Made by a program: the position numbers and the translations under genes | The notes under the pieces: model-generated | What the model was told of the DNA's origin: nothing | Seen by the model: the letters and a program-made list of their open reading frames with translations, nothing else | Databases searched by the model: none | Source of the DNA: a bacterium | GTDB taxonomy: Bacteria; Actinomycetota; Acidimicrobiia; Acidimicrobiales; CATQHL01 | Direction of reading: 5' to 3' | Length of the DNA stretch: 64,000 nucleotides | Assembly (NCBI GenBank): GCA_028824415.1 | Contig: JAPPDX010000093.1 | Location: 1 to 64,000, forward strand | In this document: positions 23,020 through 33,977 of the stretch, piece after piece | Numbering within the stretch: the stretch's first letter is position 1 | Layout of the letters: every line of letters starts with the position of its first letter

Positions 23020-23778
23020 GTGGCAGGAAACGGGCAAGACCCGGTGGTGGACACCGCAGCGGCGGCGCGTGCCGTCGGGGCGGTGAAGATCTACGGCAGC
23101 GGCGAGACCGAGGTCCGGGCCCTCGACGGCGTGGACGTGGCCTTCGACACCGGGAGGCTGACCACCATCATGGGCCCGTCCGGGTCGGGCAAGTCGACGC
23201 TCATGCACTGCATGGCCGGCCTCGACGCCGTCACCGACGGGCGGATCTTCATCGGTGACACCGAGCTCGGCACCCTCAGCGAGAGGGAACTGACGCTCCT
23301 GCGGCGCCGGCAGGTCGGCTTCATCTTCCAGGCGTACAACCTGCTGCCGACCCTGACCGCGCTAGAGAACATGACGCTGCCTATCGCCCTGGCCGGGGAG
23401 GATCCCGACAACGCCTGGCTCACCGAGGTGGTGGATGCGGTCGGCCTGGCCGACCGTCTCACGCACCGGCCCAACGAACTGTCTGGTGGGCAGCAGCAGC
23501 GGGTGGCCGTGGCGCGGGCGCTGGTGAGCCGCCCCCGCATCATCTTCGCCGATGAGCCGACGGGGAACCTGGACTCCCGCACCGGGGCCGAGGTCCTCGA
23601 GTTCCTGCAGCGAGCCTCCGAGCAGTTGGGCCAGACCATCGTGATGGTGACCCACGACGCCGGGGCCGCCAGCTACAGCGACAGGATCGTGTTCCTCAAC
23701 GACGGCCGGGTCGTCGACGAGATGAGTGAGCCGACCGTGGACGGCGTGCTCGACAAGGTGAGGACCCTCGGTGCCTGA
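23020..23778 (+). CDS. ABC transporter ATP-binding protein (LolD/MacB-like)
   Basis: GPSGSGKSTLMHCMAGLD Walker A, LSGGQQQRVAVARAL signature, IIFADEPTGNLD Walker B. Confidence 0.95.
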   Translation: MAGNGQDPVVDTAAAARAVGAVKIYGSGETEVRALDGVDVAFDTGRLTTIMGPSGSGKSTLMHCMAGLDAVTDGRIFIGDTELGTLSERELTLLRRRQVGFIFQAYNLLPTLTALENMTLPIALAGEDPDNAWLTEVVDAVGLADRLTHRPNELSGGQQQRVAVARALVSRPRIIFADEPTGNLDSRTGAEVLEFLQRASEQLGQTIVMVTHDAGAASYSDRIVFLNDGRVVDEMSEPTVDGVLDKVRTLGA

Positions 23779-23839
23779 GGCTCCGGGCAGGGGTCGCCGG
23801 GGCAACGACGCGCCACGCTCGAGAGGCTGAAGCGCCGCC

Positions 23840-26548
23840 ATGTTCCTACTCCGGCTCACCCTCAAGAACATCGCCAACAGGAAGTTCCTCTTCCTGGGCA
23901 CGGCGTTGAGCGTCGTGCTGGGTGTCTCCTTCGTCGTGGGTGTCTTCATCGTCACCGACAGCCTGCGCGCCACCTTCGACGACATCGCCGACGACATCGC
24001 CGGATCGATCGACCTCAGGGTTCGCAGCGAGCTCGAATTCGGCGATCGACTGAACGCGCCCGAGGTGGACCCCGCCCTGGCGGACGAGATCGCCGGGGTC
24101 GATGGGGTCGCGGCGGTCACGGGCGGTGTCGCCGCCTGGAACGTGGTCATCATCGACCCCGACGGCGAGCCGCTGCAATCTGTCGGTCCACCCCAGTTCG
24201 GGGTGAGTTGGTCCGACGAGGAGAACCTGACCGAACTGTTCCTGGCCGAGGGCCGGCCGCCGGCCGGGCCGGACGAGTTCGCCACCAACTCCGGAACCGC
24301 CGAGTTCGCGGATCTCACCATCGGCGAGACGTACCGGGTCAGCCTGCCCGACGGCACGCGCGCCTTCGAGCTGGTGGGCCTGGTGAACTGGGCCGACCCG
24401 GACGAGGACCAGTCCCAGGGTGTGCAGTTCTCGGTCTTCGACCTGGCCACCGCCACCGAACTGCTGAACGGCGGAGGGGGCTGGGACGAGATCCTCGTGG
24501 ACGTCGACCGGGAGGCCGACATCGCCACCGTCGCCGCCTCTCTCCGCCAGGCTCTGCCGGCGGGACTCGAGGTGCTGACCGTCGAGGAGGTCGCCGAGGA
24601 GCAGAGCGCCGAATTCGGCACGTTCATCACGATCTTCCAGAACATCCTGCTGGCGTTCGCGGTCATCACGCTCGTCGTGTCGGCGTTCCTGGTGAACAAC
24701 GTGTTCTCGATCGTCATCGGCCAGCGCATCCGGGAGTTGGGCCTGCTGCGGGTGGTCGGCGCCACAGGAGTCCAGATCCGGCGCTCGGTGCTCGGCGAGG
24801 CGGCGGTGGTGGGTCTGATCGCCACGGGACTCGGCCTGGCCGGGGGCATCGGCATCTCCGCAGCGCTGAAGGCCATCTTCGGCGCCCTCGGCGGCGAATT
24901 GCCCATCGATCCGCTGCTACTGACGGGGCGCACCGTGGGCGTGGCGTTCGCCGTCGGCGTGGGCATCACCGTGCTGGCCGCGCTCTCGCCGGCGCTGAAG
25001 GCCCGGCGGATCACACCCGTGGAGGCCCTGCGGGAGGACGCCCGGCTCTCGAGCGCGGTCGTCGCCCGGCGTCCCGTGGTGGGCGGCCTGGCCCTGATCG
25101 CAGGGCTGGTGCTGCTGGCACTGGGCCTCGCCGCCCCCGACTGGCCGGCGCTCATCCCGCTGGCGCTGCTGGCCGCCATCCTTGCCAACTGGGGGGGCAA
25201 GCGGATCGTCTGGTGGGCCGGCAGGCTGGCGGTGGCCGCCGTGGGACTGGCGCTGCTCCTCACCACCGTGTTCGCGGATCTCGACACGACGCACCTGCTG
25301 GTGGCCCTCTGCATGGGCGTGCTGACGGTGTTCGTGGGCATCAACATGACCAGCCCCCTGTTCGCGCGACCGATGGCCCGGGCGCTCGGCGCCCCGCTGG
25401 CCCGGATGGACGGCATGCCCGGGCACCTGGCGCGCCAGAACGCGGCCCGCAGCCCGCGCCGCACGTCCTCCACGGCCGCGGCCCTCATGATCGGGCTGGC
25501 ACTCGTCGTGACCGTGAGCGTGGTGGCCGACTCGTTGAAGACCAGCCTCACCAAGGTGCTCGACGAGCAGGCGAACGCCGACTGGTTCGTCTGCATCGGC
25601 GACTGCACCGACCAGTTCAGCGGCTTCAGCCCCCGCCTCGGCGAGGACCTCGAAGCGCTGCCGGAAGTAGGCTCGGTGGCGACGTACCGCTGGCTGAGCG
25701 CCGCCTTCCGCACCCCCGACGGCACGGTGCACGGGTTGATGTCGGTGAACACCACCGAACTCGATGCGCACGTGGACGTGAACCCGGTCGCCGGCGAGGT
25801 GAACGACCCGTCCTTCGGCGAGATTCTCGCCCACGTGGATCAGGCGGAGGAGTACGGGCTTACCGTCGGCGACGACCTCGCGGTCGAGATCCTCGGCGGT
25901 GAGCAGGTCACCTGGAGCGTGGCCGGCATCTACTCCGACAACGCCATCGTCGGTTCGTGGGTCGTGTCGCCGGACACCTGGCACCGCTACTTCGACACCA
26001 ACGTGGACCAGTTCGTGTCGGTCCTGAACGCCGACGGCGTGAGCGAGGAGGCGGCCCGGGCGGCCATCTCGGCCTCGGCCGGCGAGTACCCGCAGGTGAA
26101 CGTGCGCTCGCGCGCTGAATTCCGCGACGCCGCCGCCGACAACATCGATCAGGCATTGATCGTGGTGAACGTGTTCCTGGGGCTCTCGCTGGTGATCGCC
26201 GTGCTCGGCATCGTGGCGACGCTGGCGCTGTCAGTGGTGGAGCGCACCCGGGAACTGGGGTTGCTGCGAGCCGTCGGAATGACGCGGGGCCAGATGCGCC
26301 GCATGGTCTGCTGGGAGGGTCTCGTCGTGGCCGTCTTCGGCGGGATCCTGGGGGTCGTTCTCGGAATCGCCTTCGGTGTGCTGGCGGCTGACATCATCCC
26401 GGACTCGGTCGTGAGCACGCTGTCCATACCCGGCGGCCAGATCATTGGCTACCTCGTCATCGCGGCGCTTGCAGGGCTGGCCAGCGGGATCCTTCCCGCA
26501 ATCTGGGCAGGCCGCCTGAAGGTTCTGGAGGCCATCGGCTACGAGTAG
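23840..26548 (+). CDS. ABC transporter permease, two FtsX/MacB-type domains
   Basis: 902 aa; two FtsX-like modules (RIRELGLLRVVGATGVQIRRSVL and RTRELGLLRAVGMTRGQMRRMV). Confidence 0.93.
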   Translation: MFLLRLTLKNIANRKFLFLGTALSVVLGVSFVVGVFIVTDSLRATFDDIADDIAGSIDLRVRSELEFGDRLNAPEVDPALADEIAGVDGVAAVTGGVAAWNVVIIDPDGEPLQSVGPPQFGVSWSDEENLTELFLAEGRPPAGPDEFATNSGTAEFADLTIGETYRVSLPDGTRAFELVGLVNWADPDEDQSQGVQFSVFDLATATELLNGGGGWDEILVDVDREADIATVAASLRQALPAGLEVLTVEEVAEEQSAEFGTFITIFQNILLAFAVITLVVSAFLVNNVFSIVIGQRIRELGLLRVVGATGVQIRRSVLGEAAVVGLIATGLGLAGGIGISAALKAIFGALGGELPIDPLLLTGRTVGVAFAVGVGITVLAALSPALKARRITPVEALREDARLSSAVVARRPVVGGLALIAGLVLLALGLAAPDWPALIPLALLAAILANWGGKRIVWWAGRLAVAAVGLALLLTTVFADLDTTHLLVALCMGVLTVFVGINMTSPLFARPMARALGAPLARMDGMPGHLARQNAARSPRRTSSTAAALMIGLALVVTVSVVADSLKTSLTKVLDEQANADWFVCIGDCTDQFSGFSPRLGEDLEALPEVGSVATYRWLSAAFRTPDGTVHGLMSVNTTELDAHVDVNPVAGEVNDPSFGEILAHVDQAEEYGLTVGDDLAVEILGGEQVTWSVAGIYSDNAIVGSWVVSPDTWHRYFDTNVDQFVSVLNADGVSEEAARAAISASAGEYPQVNVRSRAEFRDAAADNIDQALIVVNVFLGLSLVIAVLGIVATLALSVVERTRELGLLRAVGMTRGQMRRMVCWEGLVVAVFGGILGVVLGIAFGVLAADIIPDSVVSTLSIPGGQIIGYLVIAALAGLASGILPAIWAGRLKVLEAIGYE

Positions 26549-26586
26549 CCGGCCGGAGCGCGCCGGCAGGCCCCATACTTGTCGTT

Positions 26587-27060
26587 ATGCCGGTTGCACC
26601 GAGACTGTCGCTGAACCCCAAGCGCGCCGTGCTCGTGGGTCTCGTGGGCGTCGGCGCGGGGGTCGCCCTGGTATGGGGGATGAGCCGCCTGGCCAACACC
26701 GGCGACGTGACGGTCCGGCTCGGCGACGACACCTTCGAGGCGGGCGAGGCGGCCGAGATGAGCCGGGTCATCGCCACCGACGGGCCGATCCTGTACGCGG
26801 ACGCCGCCGGCGGGCGGCGCGACATCTGGTTGCAGCACCTCGGGGCCGACCCGGCGGGCGGCTGGTACGCCTTCGACGCCCACCGCCCGGGCGCGGGCCG
26901 GGAGTGCACCCTCGAATGGCAGCCCGCCGCCGCCGTGTTCGCCGACCCCTGCGACGGCACAGTCGTCGAGGCGCACGGCGAGGGCCTGCCGGGCTACGAG
27001 GTCCGCATCGAGGACGGCGCGTTGATCGTCGACCTCAACGCCGTCGGCGAGGGCGGCTAG
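26587..27060 (+). CDS. Hypothetical membrane-anchored protein
   Basis: 157 aa with N-terminal TM; stop overlaps the pcrA stop (CTAG). Confidence 0.6.
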   Translation: MPVAPRLSLNPKRAVLVGLVGVGAGVALVWGMSRLANTGDVTVRLGDDTFEAGEAAEMSRVIATDGPILYADAAGGRRDIWLQHLGADPAGGWYAFDAHRPGAGRECTLEWQPAAAVFADPCDGTVVEAHGEGLPGYEVRIEDGALIVDLNAVGEGG

Positions 27061-29291
27061 GGGACGACCCGCTCCAGCGGGGCCCAGGCCACCAGCAGCC
27101 GCTTCTCCCCCGCCTCGGGGAACCGCACGGTCACCTCGGCGTCCTCCCCGGACCCGCTCGCATCCACGACCACGCCGACACCCCAGGCGGGATGGCGCAC
27201 GTCGGCGCCGACCGGCAGTTCCGAGGCGTCGACACCAGGCGCCGGGTCCGGTGATTGCCCGGGCGTGCCGCTGAGCGCCTGTTCGACCTGCGCCTCCCGC
27301 CAGGCCTCCCGCCGAGCGTCGAAGGCGGAGCGGGAATTCGGATCACCGGGTTCCCGCCGACCGATGCGCGGGGTGCGCCCGGAGATCTCGTGCAGCAACT
27401 TGGCCGGGATCTCCTCGATGAAGCGGCTCTGCTGGTTGTACTGCGCGACTCCCCACATGGTACGGCGCTCAGCATCGCTCAGGTAGAGCCGCTCCCGGGC
27501 CCGGGTGATGCCCACATATGCCAGGCGGCGTTCCTCGGCCATCTCCTCGGGGTTGTCCAGCGCCTCGATCGCCTGCATCCGGGGAAACATTCTCTCCTCC
27601 AGGCCGGTCAGAAACACCACCGGGAATTGCAGGCCCTTGGCGGCGTGGGCAGTGAGCAGCACGACCCGCGATCCGTCGGGGTCGAGATCGTCGGTCGCCG
27701 ACACGAGAGCGGTCTGCTCCAGGAACTCGCCTACCTCCTCGGACTCACCGGCCAACGCCAGCAGTTCCGAGAGGTTTTCCAGCCGACCCTCGGCCTCCAT
27801 GCTTCCCTGTTCCATCTCCTCTTGCAGTTCCTCCAGGTAGCCGCTGCGGGTCAGGAGGAATTCCAGCACCCCTTCTGGACCCTCGGCGAGCCGGCCGGCG
27901 GCCTCGTCCAGCAGGGTCGTGAAACCCTCGATACCCGCCAGCGCCGCGCCGCTCGCGCCCGCCTCGGAGGGCCGTCGTAGCGCCTCGCTGAACGGCAGCC
28001 CGGTGCTCGCCGCCCAGGCATCGAGTCGTTCAACAGAACGGTCGCCGACGCCGCGTCGGGGCACATTCAAGACCCGCTTGAGGCTCACCTCGTCACCCGG
28101 GTTCACGGCGGCTCGCACGTACGCCAGAGCGTCACGCACTTCGCGCCGGTCATAGAAGGCCGTGCCGCCGACTACCTGGTAGGGCAGGTCCTCCGCATTC
28201 AGCGCCGTCTCGAGCGCACGGCTCTGGGCGTTGATCCGGTAAATCACAGCGAAGTCGCTGAGCGCACGCCCGTCGGTGGCCAGCCGCTGGATCTCACGCA
28301 CCACCCAGCGGGCCTCGTCATCCTCGTCGGCGGCGCGGTACCAGACGATGCGCCCGCCCCGCTCGGCATCGGTCCAGAGCCTCTTGGGATGGCGGTCCAC
28401 GTTGTTGGCGATCACCGCGTTGGCGGCGTCCAGCACGTTCTGCGTGGAGCGGTAGTTCTGCTCCAGGAGAATCACCGTCGTGTCCTCGAAGGCGCGCTCG
28501 AATTCCAGGATGTTGCGCATGGTGGCGCCGCGGAAGCGGTAGATGGACTGGTCCGCGTCGCCTACCACAAAAACGTTGCGATGCCTGGCCCCGAGCATCA
28601 GCACGATCTCATTCTGCGCCCGGTTGGTGTCCTGGTACTCGTCCACCAGGACGTGCTGGAAGCGCTCCTGGTAGCGGGCCAGCACGTCGGGGTGCTCCCG
28701 GAACAGGCGGACCACCAGCACCAGCAGGTCGTCGAAGTCCATAGCTCCGGCGCGTTGCAGGCGGCGCTGGTACTCCGTGTAGACCAAGGCGGTGTGCTCG
28801 AGGTGGCGATCCTTGCCGGCTACGGACTCGGCGTAGTCGAGAGGTTCGACCATATCGTTCTTGGCGGAACTGATACGGCTGTGGAAAGCGGCGGCTGCCG
28901 AGCGGTGCGCGCCCAAATTCAGATCAGCCATGACGTAGCGCGTCAGGCGGACCGAGTCGGACTGGTCGTAGATGCTGAAGCCAGCGGGATAGCCCACCCG
29001 CTCGGCCTCGACGCGCAGGATGCGGGCGCAGGCCGAGTGGAAGGTGCGCACCCACATGCGCTCCGCCACCGGGCCGACCAAGTCAACCACCCGGGCGTGC
29101 ATCTCCTCGGCGGCCTTGTTGGTGAAGGTGATGGCCAGGATGGCGAACGGCGAGACGCCCCGTTCGGAGATTAGGTGGGCGATGCGGTGTGTGAGCACCC
29201 GCGTCTTGCCCGACCCGGCGCCGGCGCTGACGAGCAGCGGGCCGCCGGTGTGCAGGACGGCGTCGTACTGGGCGGGGTTCAACGGCGCCAT
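27057..29291 (-). CDS. pcrA: ATP-dependent DNA helicase UvrD/PcrA
   Basis: LNPAQYDAVLHTGGPLLVSAGAGSGKTRVL, LVDEYQDTNRAQ, VGDADQSIYRFRGA, LTAHAAKGLQFPVVFLTGLEE; ATG 29291. Confidence 0.95.
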   Translation of the reverse strand: MAPLNPAQYDAVLHTGGPLLVSAGAGSGKTRVLTHRIAHLISERGVSPFAILAITFTNKAAEEMHARVVDLVGPVAERMWVRTFHSACARILRVEAERVGYPAGFSIYDQSDSVRLTRYVMADLNLGAHRSAAAAFHSRISSAKNDMVEPLDYAESVAGKDRHLEHTALVYTEYQRRLQRAGAMDFDDLLVLVVRLFREHPDVLARYQERFQHVLVDEYQDTNRAQNEIVLMLGARHRNVFVVGDADQSIYRFRGATMRNILEFERAFEDTTVILLEQNYRSTQNVLDAANAVIANNVDRHPKRLWTDAERGGRIVWYRAADEDDEARWVVREIQRLATDGRALSDFAVIYRINAQSRALETALNAEDLPYQVVGGTAFYDRREVRDALAYVRAAVNPGDEVSLKRVLNVPRRGVGDRSVERLDAWAASTGLPFSEALRRPSEAGASGAALAGIEGFTTLLDEAAGRLAEGPEGVLEFLLTRSGYLEELQEEMEQGSMEAEGRLENLSELLALAGESEEVGEFLEQTALVSATDDLDPDGSRVVLLTAHAAKGLQFPVVFLTGLEERMFPRMQAIEALDNPEEMAEERRLAYVGITRARERLYLSDAERRTMWGVAQYNQQSRFIEEIPAKLLHEISGRTPRIGRREPGDPNSRSAFDARREAWREAQVEQALSGTPGQSPDPAPGVDASELPVGADVRHPAWGVGVVVDASGSGEDAEVTVRFPEAGEKRLLVAWAPLERVVP

Positions 29292-29387
29292 CGCGGGCAC
29301 CCTACCGGTGCCTGCTGACAGCGCCCTGCCGCCGGACTCCTGGGCCCGATGCGGGGAGCCACGGGGGTCGGCGGTACCATCGGCGCC

Positions 29388-30992
29388 GTGACCGAGGCAG
29401 CGAACCAGCCCGACGACGCGACGGCTCTCGACGACGCGACCGGCGACCGGGCTGAACCCGAACAACCCGCAGGGACCCCGTCCGAAGCCCCCGCCGAGCG
29501 ACCGGCGGACGAGCAGGCCGCTGACGAGGCCGGCGAGCCGGCGGCCGAGGAAGCATCAGAGGAACCAGCGGCCGAACCAGAGGTCCAAGAAGCCGCGGCC
29601 GAGGAACCCGCAGAGGAACCAGCAGCCGAAGAACCGACAGCCGAGGAGCCAGCAGAGGAACCGGCAGCCGAAGAACCGACAGCCGAGGAACCGGCAGAGG
29701 AACCAGCAGCCGAAGAACCAGCGGCCGAGGAGCCAGCAGAGGAACCAGCAGCCGAGGAACCGGCGGCGGAGGAGCCCGCAGAGGAACCAGCGGCCCAGGA
29801 GCCGGCGGACGCGGGCTCCGCCGACGAGACGCCTGCCGAACCCGCCCCCGAGGAGCCTGCGGAGGCCGTTGCCGCGCCGCAGCCTGGCGGCGAGAGCGAC
29901 CGATCCCCGCCCGAGACATCCGCCGCCCCCGAGCCTGGCTCCGGGATCGGCACCCCGATCCCGTCGGCCGCCACGACCGGCGGGTTGAACAGCGGCGACA
30001 TCGTCTCGGGCGTCGTCAAGACGGTTGACCGCCGTGAGATCGAACTGGATCTGGGCTCGGGGCGCGTCGGCGTGGTCGGGAGTCGCCACTGGACAGCAGG
30101 ACTCGACGTGGACCTCGCCGGCGAGGTGCAGGTCGGTGACACCGTCGAGGCGGCGGTCCTGGTCCGCGAGGACCACAAGCAGCGCATCGTGCTCTCCCGG
30201 AGTTGGGGACGCCAGCAGAAGGCCTGGGATCTTGCCGAGAGCGCCCGCAAGACCGGCGAGATCATCTCCGGCACCGTGACCGATGCCGTCGCGGCCGGTC
30301 TCACCGTGGACATCGGCATCCGGGCATTCGTGCCGGCCTCGATGGCGGGTGACGACGACCTCGAAGCGCTCGTGGGCACCGAGGTGGAGTGCAAGGTCAC
30401 CGAGGTGAACCAGCTCAAGGGCCGCTGCATCCTGTCCCGCAAGGCAGCGCTGCGCACCCGCGACCGGCAGGCCGCCCGCAAGCGCCTCACCGAGCTGTCC
30501 CCCGGCACGACGGTGCGCGCCCGGGTGACGAAGGTCGAGGACTTCGGGGCGCTGGTGCTGGCCGAGGGAAACCTCCGGGGCCGGATCCGCCGGAGCGAGC
30601 TGAGCTGGTTCCGGGTGCGCCGACCCGGCGACGTCGTGGCGGTCGGGGACGAGGTGGAGGCCGTCGTGCTGCACACCGCTCCCGCCAAACTGAACCTCGA
30701 CCTGTCACTGCGGATCGGCGAGGACCCCCTCAAGGCGATACGTCCGGGCGAGCGGCACCAGGCGACCGTCGTCTCGCTCGCCCCGTTCGGGGCGTTCGTG
30801 ACCGTCGGCGACGGGATCAGGGGGCTGGTGCCGACCGCCGAACTCGCCGAGAACCCCATCCGCCATCCACGGGAGGTGGTCGTCCCCGGCGACAGCATCC
30901 TGGCCGAGGTCACCAAGGTGGACCGCCAACGCCGTGATCTGGAGTTCTCGGTGAACCTGGCGGTGCTGGTGCGCCCCTCCGATCAGGCCTGA
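29388..30992 (+). CDS. Multi-S1-domain RNA-binding protein with acidic repeat N-terminus
   Basis: Four S1-like modules ([93 protein letters not shown]); GTG 29388. Confidence 0.85.
   Translation: MTEAANQPDDATALDDATGDRAEPEQPAGTPSEAPAERPADEQAADEAGEPAAEEASEEPAAEPEVQEAAAEEPAEEPAAEEPTAEEPAEEPAAEEPTAEEPAEEPAAEEPAAEEPAEEPAAEEPAAEEPAEEPAAQEPADAGSADETPAEPAPEEPAEAVAAPQPGGESDRSPPETSAAPEPGSGIGTPIPSAATTGGLNSGDIVSGVVKTVDRREIELDLGSGRVGVVGSRHWTAGLDVDLAGEVQVGDTVEAAVLVREDHKQRIVLSRSWGRQQKAWDLAESARKTGEIISGTVTDAVAAGLTVDIGIRAFVPASMAGDDDLEALVGTEVECKVTEVNQLKGRCILSRKAALRTRDRQAARKRLTELSPGTTVRARVTKVEDFGALVLAEGNLRGRIRRSELSWFRVRRPGDVVAVGDEVEAVVLHTAPAKLNLDLSLRIGEDPLKAIRPGERHQATVVSLAPFGAFVTVGDGIRGLVPTAELAENPIRHPREVVVPGDSILAEVTKVDRQRRDLEFSVNLAVLVRPSDQA
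29601..29810 (+). repeat. 42-bp tandem repeat (5 units) encoding [12 protein letters not shown](T/A)A
   Basis: Units at 29601, 29643, 29685, 29727, 29769 with near-identical nucleotide sequence. Confidence 0.9.
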
Positions 30993-31013
30993 CCCGAGCG
31001 GGGGTGGATCAAC

Positions 31014-32567
31014 TCACTCCCACTCGATGGTGCCGGGAGGCTTGGACGTGATGTCGTAGACCACCCGGTTGACGCCGGGCACCTCGGCCACGATCCGCCC
31101 GGCCATGGTCTCCAGCACGTCGTAGGGCAGGCGCGCGAAGTCGGCGGTCATGGCGTCGGCGCTGGTGACGGCGCGGATCACGATCGGGTGGCCGTAGGTG
31201 CGCTCGTCTCCCATGACGCCCACCGAGCGAACCTCCAGTAGCACCGCCAGAACCTGCCAGACCTCCCTGTCCAGCCCCGCGCGGCGGATCTCGGCACGCA
31301 CGATGGCGTCCGCGGCGCGCACCGTCTCGACCCGTTCGGGCGTGATCTCGCCGACGATGCGCACAGCCAAGCCCGGACCGGGGAACGGGTGTCTCCACAC
31401 CACCTCGGGCGGCAGGCCGAGTTGCTCTCCGACCAGCCGCACCTCGTCCTTGAACAGGTCCCGCAGCGGTTCGACGAGTTCCAGGTCCATGTCGTGGGGA
31501 AGCCCGCCGACGTTGTGGTGGCTCTTGATGCGGGCGGCCACGTCGCCGCCCGACTCGATGACGTCGGGATACAGGGTGCCCTGCACGAGGTAGTCGACCT
31601 CGCCGAGTGCCCTCGCCTCTGCCTCGAAGACGCGGACGAACAGCTCGCCGATGATGCGACGTTTCGCCTCGGGCTCGCTGACACCGGCGAGCGCTGCCAG
31701 GAACCGCTCGGAGGCGTCCACGAACACCAGCCCGTCACCGCTGAACACGTCGCGCACCTGTTGCGCCTCGCCGGCGCGCATGAGCCCGGTGTCGACGAAC
31801 ACGCTGGTGAGACGATCGCCGATGGCCCGTCGCACCAGCGCCGCCGCAACCGCCGAATCAACACCACCGGAGAGCCCGCAGACCGCCCGGCCCCCGCCCA
31901 CCTGCGCCCGGATCGAGGCAATCGAGGTCTCGGTGATGCAGTCCGGCGTCCACGCCGGGGCGCACCCACACGCCTCGTACAGGAAGTTCTGAAGCATCTG
32001 CTGGCCGTGGGGGGTGTGCGCCACCTCGGGATGGAACTGAACACCGAACACACCGCGGGCGGGATGCTCGAATGCCGCGGCGGGCGCGTCGGCGGTGACC
32101 GCTGTCACCGCTGCGCCTTCGGGAGGCCGCACGACGGCATCCCGGTGGCTCATCCAGACCTGCTGGGCGGACGGCAGATCGGCGGAGACGACCTTGCCGG
32201 GCCCGGTCACGTGAAGCTCCACCCGCCCGTACTCCGCCAGGCCGCTGCGGTCCACCTTGCCACCCAGTTCGTGCGCCAAGAGCTGCGCCCCGTAGCAGAT
32301 GCCGAGCACCGGAATTCCGAGAGAGAGGATCTCGGGGTCGAGGCGAGGGGCGCCCGCGGCGTGCACCGACTCGGGACCGCCGCTCAGAATCAGCCCTGCG
32401 GGCTGCCGGCCGCGCACCCGCGCCGCGCTGATGTCGTGCGACACGATCTCGCTGTAGACACTTGCCTCGCGCACCCTGCGGGCGATCAGCTGGGCGTACT
32501 GGGCGCCGAAGTCCACCACCAGCACACCCCCGGCGCGCTGGCCGGCGCCGCCACCGGCCACTGTCAC
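31014..32567 (-). CDS. guaA: GMP synthase (glutamine-hydrolysing)
   Basis: [52 protein letters not shown]-terminal [12 protein letters not shown] 32567 overlaps guaB3 stop by 3 nt; track ORF to 33485 is an over-extension. Confidence 0.97.
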   Translation of the reverse strand: MTVAGGGAGQRAGGVLVVDFGAQYAQLIARRVREASVYSEIVSHDISAARVRGRQPAGLILSGGPESVHAAGAPRLDPEILSLGIPVLGICYGAQLLAHELGGKVDRSGLAEYGRVELHVTGPGKVVSADLPSAQQVWMSHRDAVVRPPEGAAVTAVTADAPAAAFEHPARGVFGVQFHPEVAHTPHGQQMLQNFLYEACGCAPAWTPDCITETSIASIRAQVGGGRAVCGLSGGVDSAVAAALVRRAIGDRLTSVFVDTGLMRAGEAQQVRDVFSGDGLVFVDASERFLAALAGVSEPEAKRRIIGELFVRVFEAEARALGEVDYLVQGTLYPDVIESGGDVAARIKSHHNVGGLPHDMDLELVEPLRDLFKDEVRLVGEQLGLPPEVVWRHPFPGPGLAVRIVGEITPERVETVRAADAIVRAEIRRAGLDREVWQVLAVLLEVRSVGVMGDERTYGHPIVIRAVTSADAMTADFARLPYDVLETMAGRIVAEVPGVNRVVYDITSKPPGTIEWE

Positions 32568-33727
32568 AGCCCCATGCCAACGCCCTGGTGGTGCTGCAGG
32601 GCCTTCCCCTCGGTGGCGATCGACGGCGCCACCATCACGTCGGCCTTCTGAAGTTCCTTGAGGGTGGCATAGCCGCTGGCCGCCATGGTGGTGGCCAAGG
32701 CCCCGAACAGGTTGCTGCGTCCGTCGGCCTCCCGGGCGGGTCCCAGCAGGATCTCCTCCAGCGAGGCGCGCCGGCCCACGTGCACACGTGCGCCGCGCGG
32801 CAGCGCCGCGTGCGGTGTCGCCATGCCCCAGTGGTAGCCGCCGCCGGGGGCCTCGTCGGCCGCCGCCAGCGGGGATCCCAGCATGACGGCGTCGGCGCCA
32901 CAGGCAACGGCCTTCGCAATGTCGCCGCCGGTCGCCATGCCGCCGTCGGCGATGAGGTGAACGTAGACCCCGGTCTCGTCGAGGTGGCGCATGCGGGCGG
33001 CCCGCACATCGGCAATGGCGGTCGCCTGGGGCACGCCGATGCCCAGCACGCCGCGTGAGGTGCACGCCGCGCCCGGCCCCACGCCCACCAGCACTCCGGA
33101 GGCGCCGGTGCGCATCAGGTGCAGGCCGGCCTCGTAGCTGGCGCAGCCGCCGACCACGACCGGCATGGGCAGTTCGCGTACCACCTTCTTGAGGTTCAGC
33201 GGTTTGCGGGCCTTGGACTTGTGCTCGGCGGTCACGACCGTGCCCTGGATCACCAGCAGGTCGACCTCGGCGGTGGCCAGATGGTCGAGGAGCTTCCTGG
33301 CTCGTTGCGGCGTCACAGCCGCGCTGACGAGCGCGGCGTGCTCCCTCATCTGGCGCACCCGCTCGCCGATCAACTCGGGAATGACAGGGGGCGCGTAGAC
33401 CTCCTGCATGCGGGCCGTCGCCTCGTCGGCGGGCGCGTTCAGAATCGCCTCGAAGGCCGGCGCCGGGTCCTCGTAGCGAGTCCACAGGCCCTCGACGTTC
33501 AGCACGCCGATGCCCCCCAGCTTGCTGATGAGCCCCGCCGTCTCGGGCGACACCACGCTGTCCATCGCAGAGGCCAGCAGCGGCAACGGCAGGCGGTAGG
33601 CGTCGATCTCCCAGGAGATGTCCACGTCGTCGGGATCGCGGGTGCGCCTGGCCGGCACGATGGTGATCTCGTCGAGCCCGTAGGCCCGACGGCCGCTCTT
33701 GCCGAAACCGATCTCAATGTCCGCCAC
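32564..33727 (-). CDS. guaB3: GuaB3-family IMP dehydrogenase-related protein
   Basis: [39 protein letters not shown]...[11 protein letters not shown] 33727 with upstream GGAGGGAGG. Confidence 0.88.
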   Translation of the reverse strand: MADIEIGFGKSGRRAYGLDEITIVPARRTRDPDDVDISWEIDAYRLPLPLLASAMDSVVSPETAGLISKLGGIGVLNVEGLWTRYEDPAPAFEAILNAPADEATARMQEVYAPPVIPELIGERVRQMREHAALVSAAVTPQRARKLLDHLATAEVDLLVIQGTVVTAEHKSKARKPLNLKKVVRELPMPVVVGGCASYEAGLHLMRTGASGVLVGVGPGAACTSRGVLGIGVPQATAIADVRAARMRHLDETGVYVHLIADGGMATGGDIAKAVACGADAVMLGSPLAAADEAPGGGYHWGMATPHAALPRGARVHVGRRASLEEILLGPAREADGRSNLFGALATTMAASGYATLKELQKADVMVAPSIATEGKALQHHQGVGMGL

Positions 33728-33764
33728 CGCTGCGCACCTCCCTCCGCGGAGCATAGGCAGCGCA

Positions 33765-33824
33765 CCAGCCCAACGGCGGAACCCTCCGGCGCCAGCCCAA
33801 CGGCGGAACCCCGGCACCAGCCCA
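33765..33824. repeat. Short intergenic direct repeats
   Basis: ccagcccaacggcggaaccc at 33765-33784 and 33792-33811 (identical 20-mers, period 27), third partial ccagccca at 33817-33824. Confidence 0.8.
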
Positions 33825-33977
33825 CACCACGCGGGCCATCGCCGGCCACAAGCGCGCCAGGGCGGGGACGCCGGGGGGCGACCGGCGGAGCGATTTCGCC
33901 AGACGCTCCCGCCGGCGGCCACCGGCGGCCCCGCCCGGACACCCCCGGACACGCCCGGACACGCGAGGGCGCGGAGG

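Noticed and set aside
23362-25755. 797-aa minus-strand ORF
   Set aside because: Antisense shadow of the ABC ATPase/permease; Ser/Arg/Pro-rich composition with no motif.
29279-30916. 545-aa minus-strand ORF with [10 protein letters not shown] repeats
   Set aside because: Mirror of the EEPA tandem repeat of the S1 gene on the other strand.
31014-33485. 823-aa single ORF as a guaA fusion protein
   Set aside because: The N-terminal ~306 aa are an alternate frame of guaB3; guaA starts at GTG 32567, overlapping the guaB3 stop.
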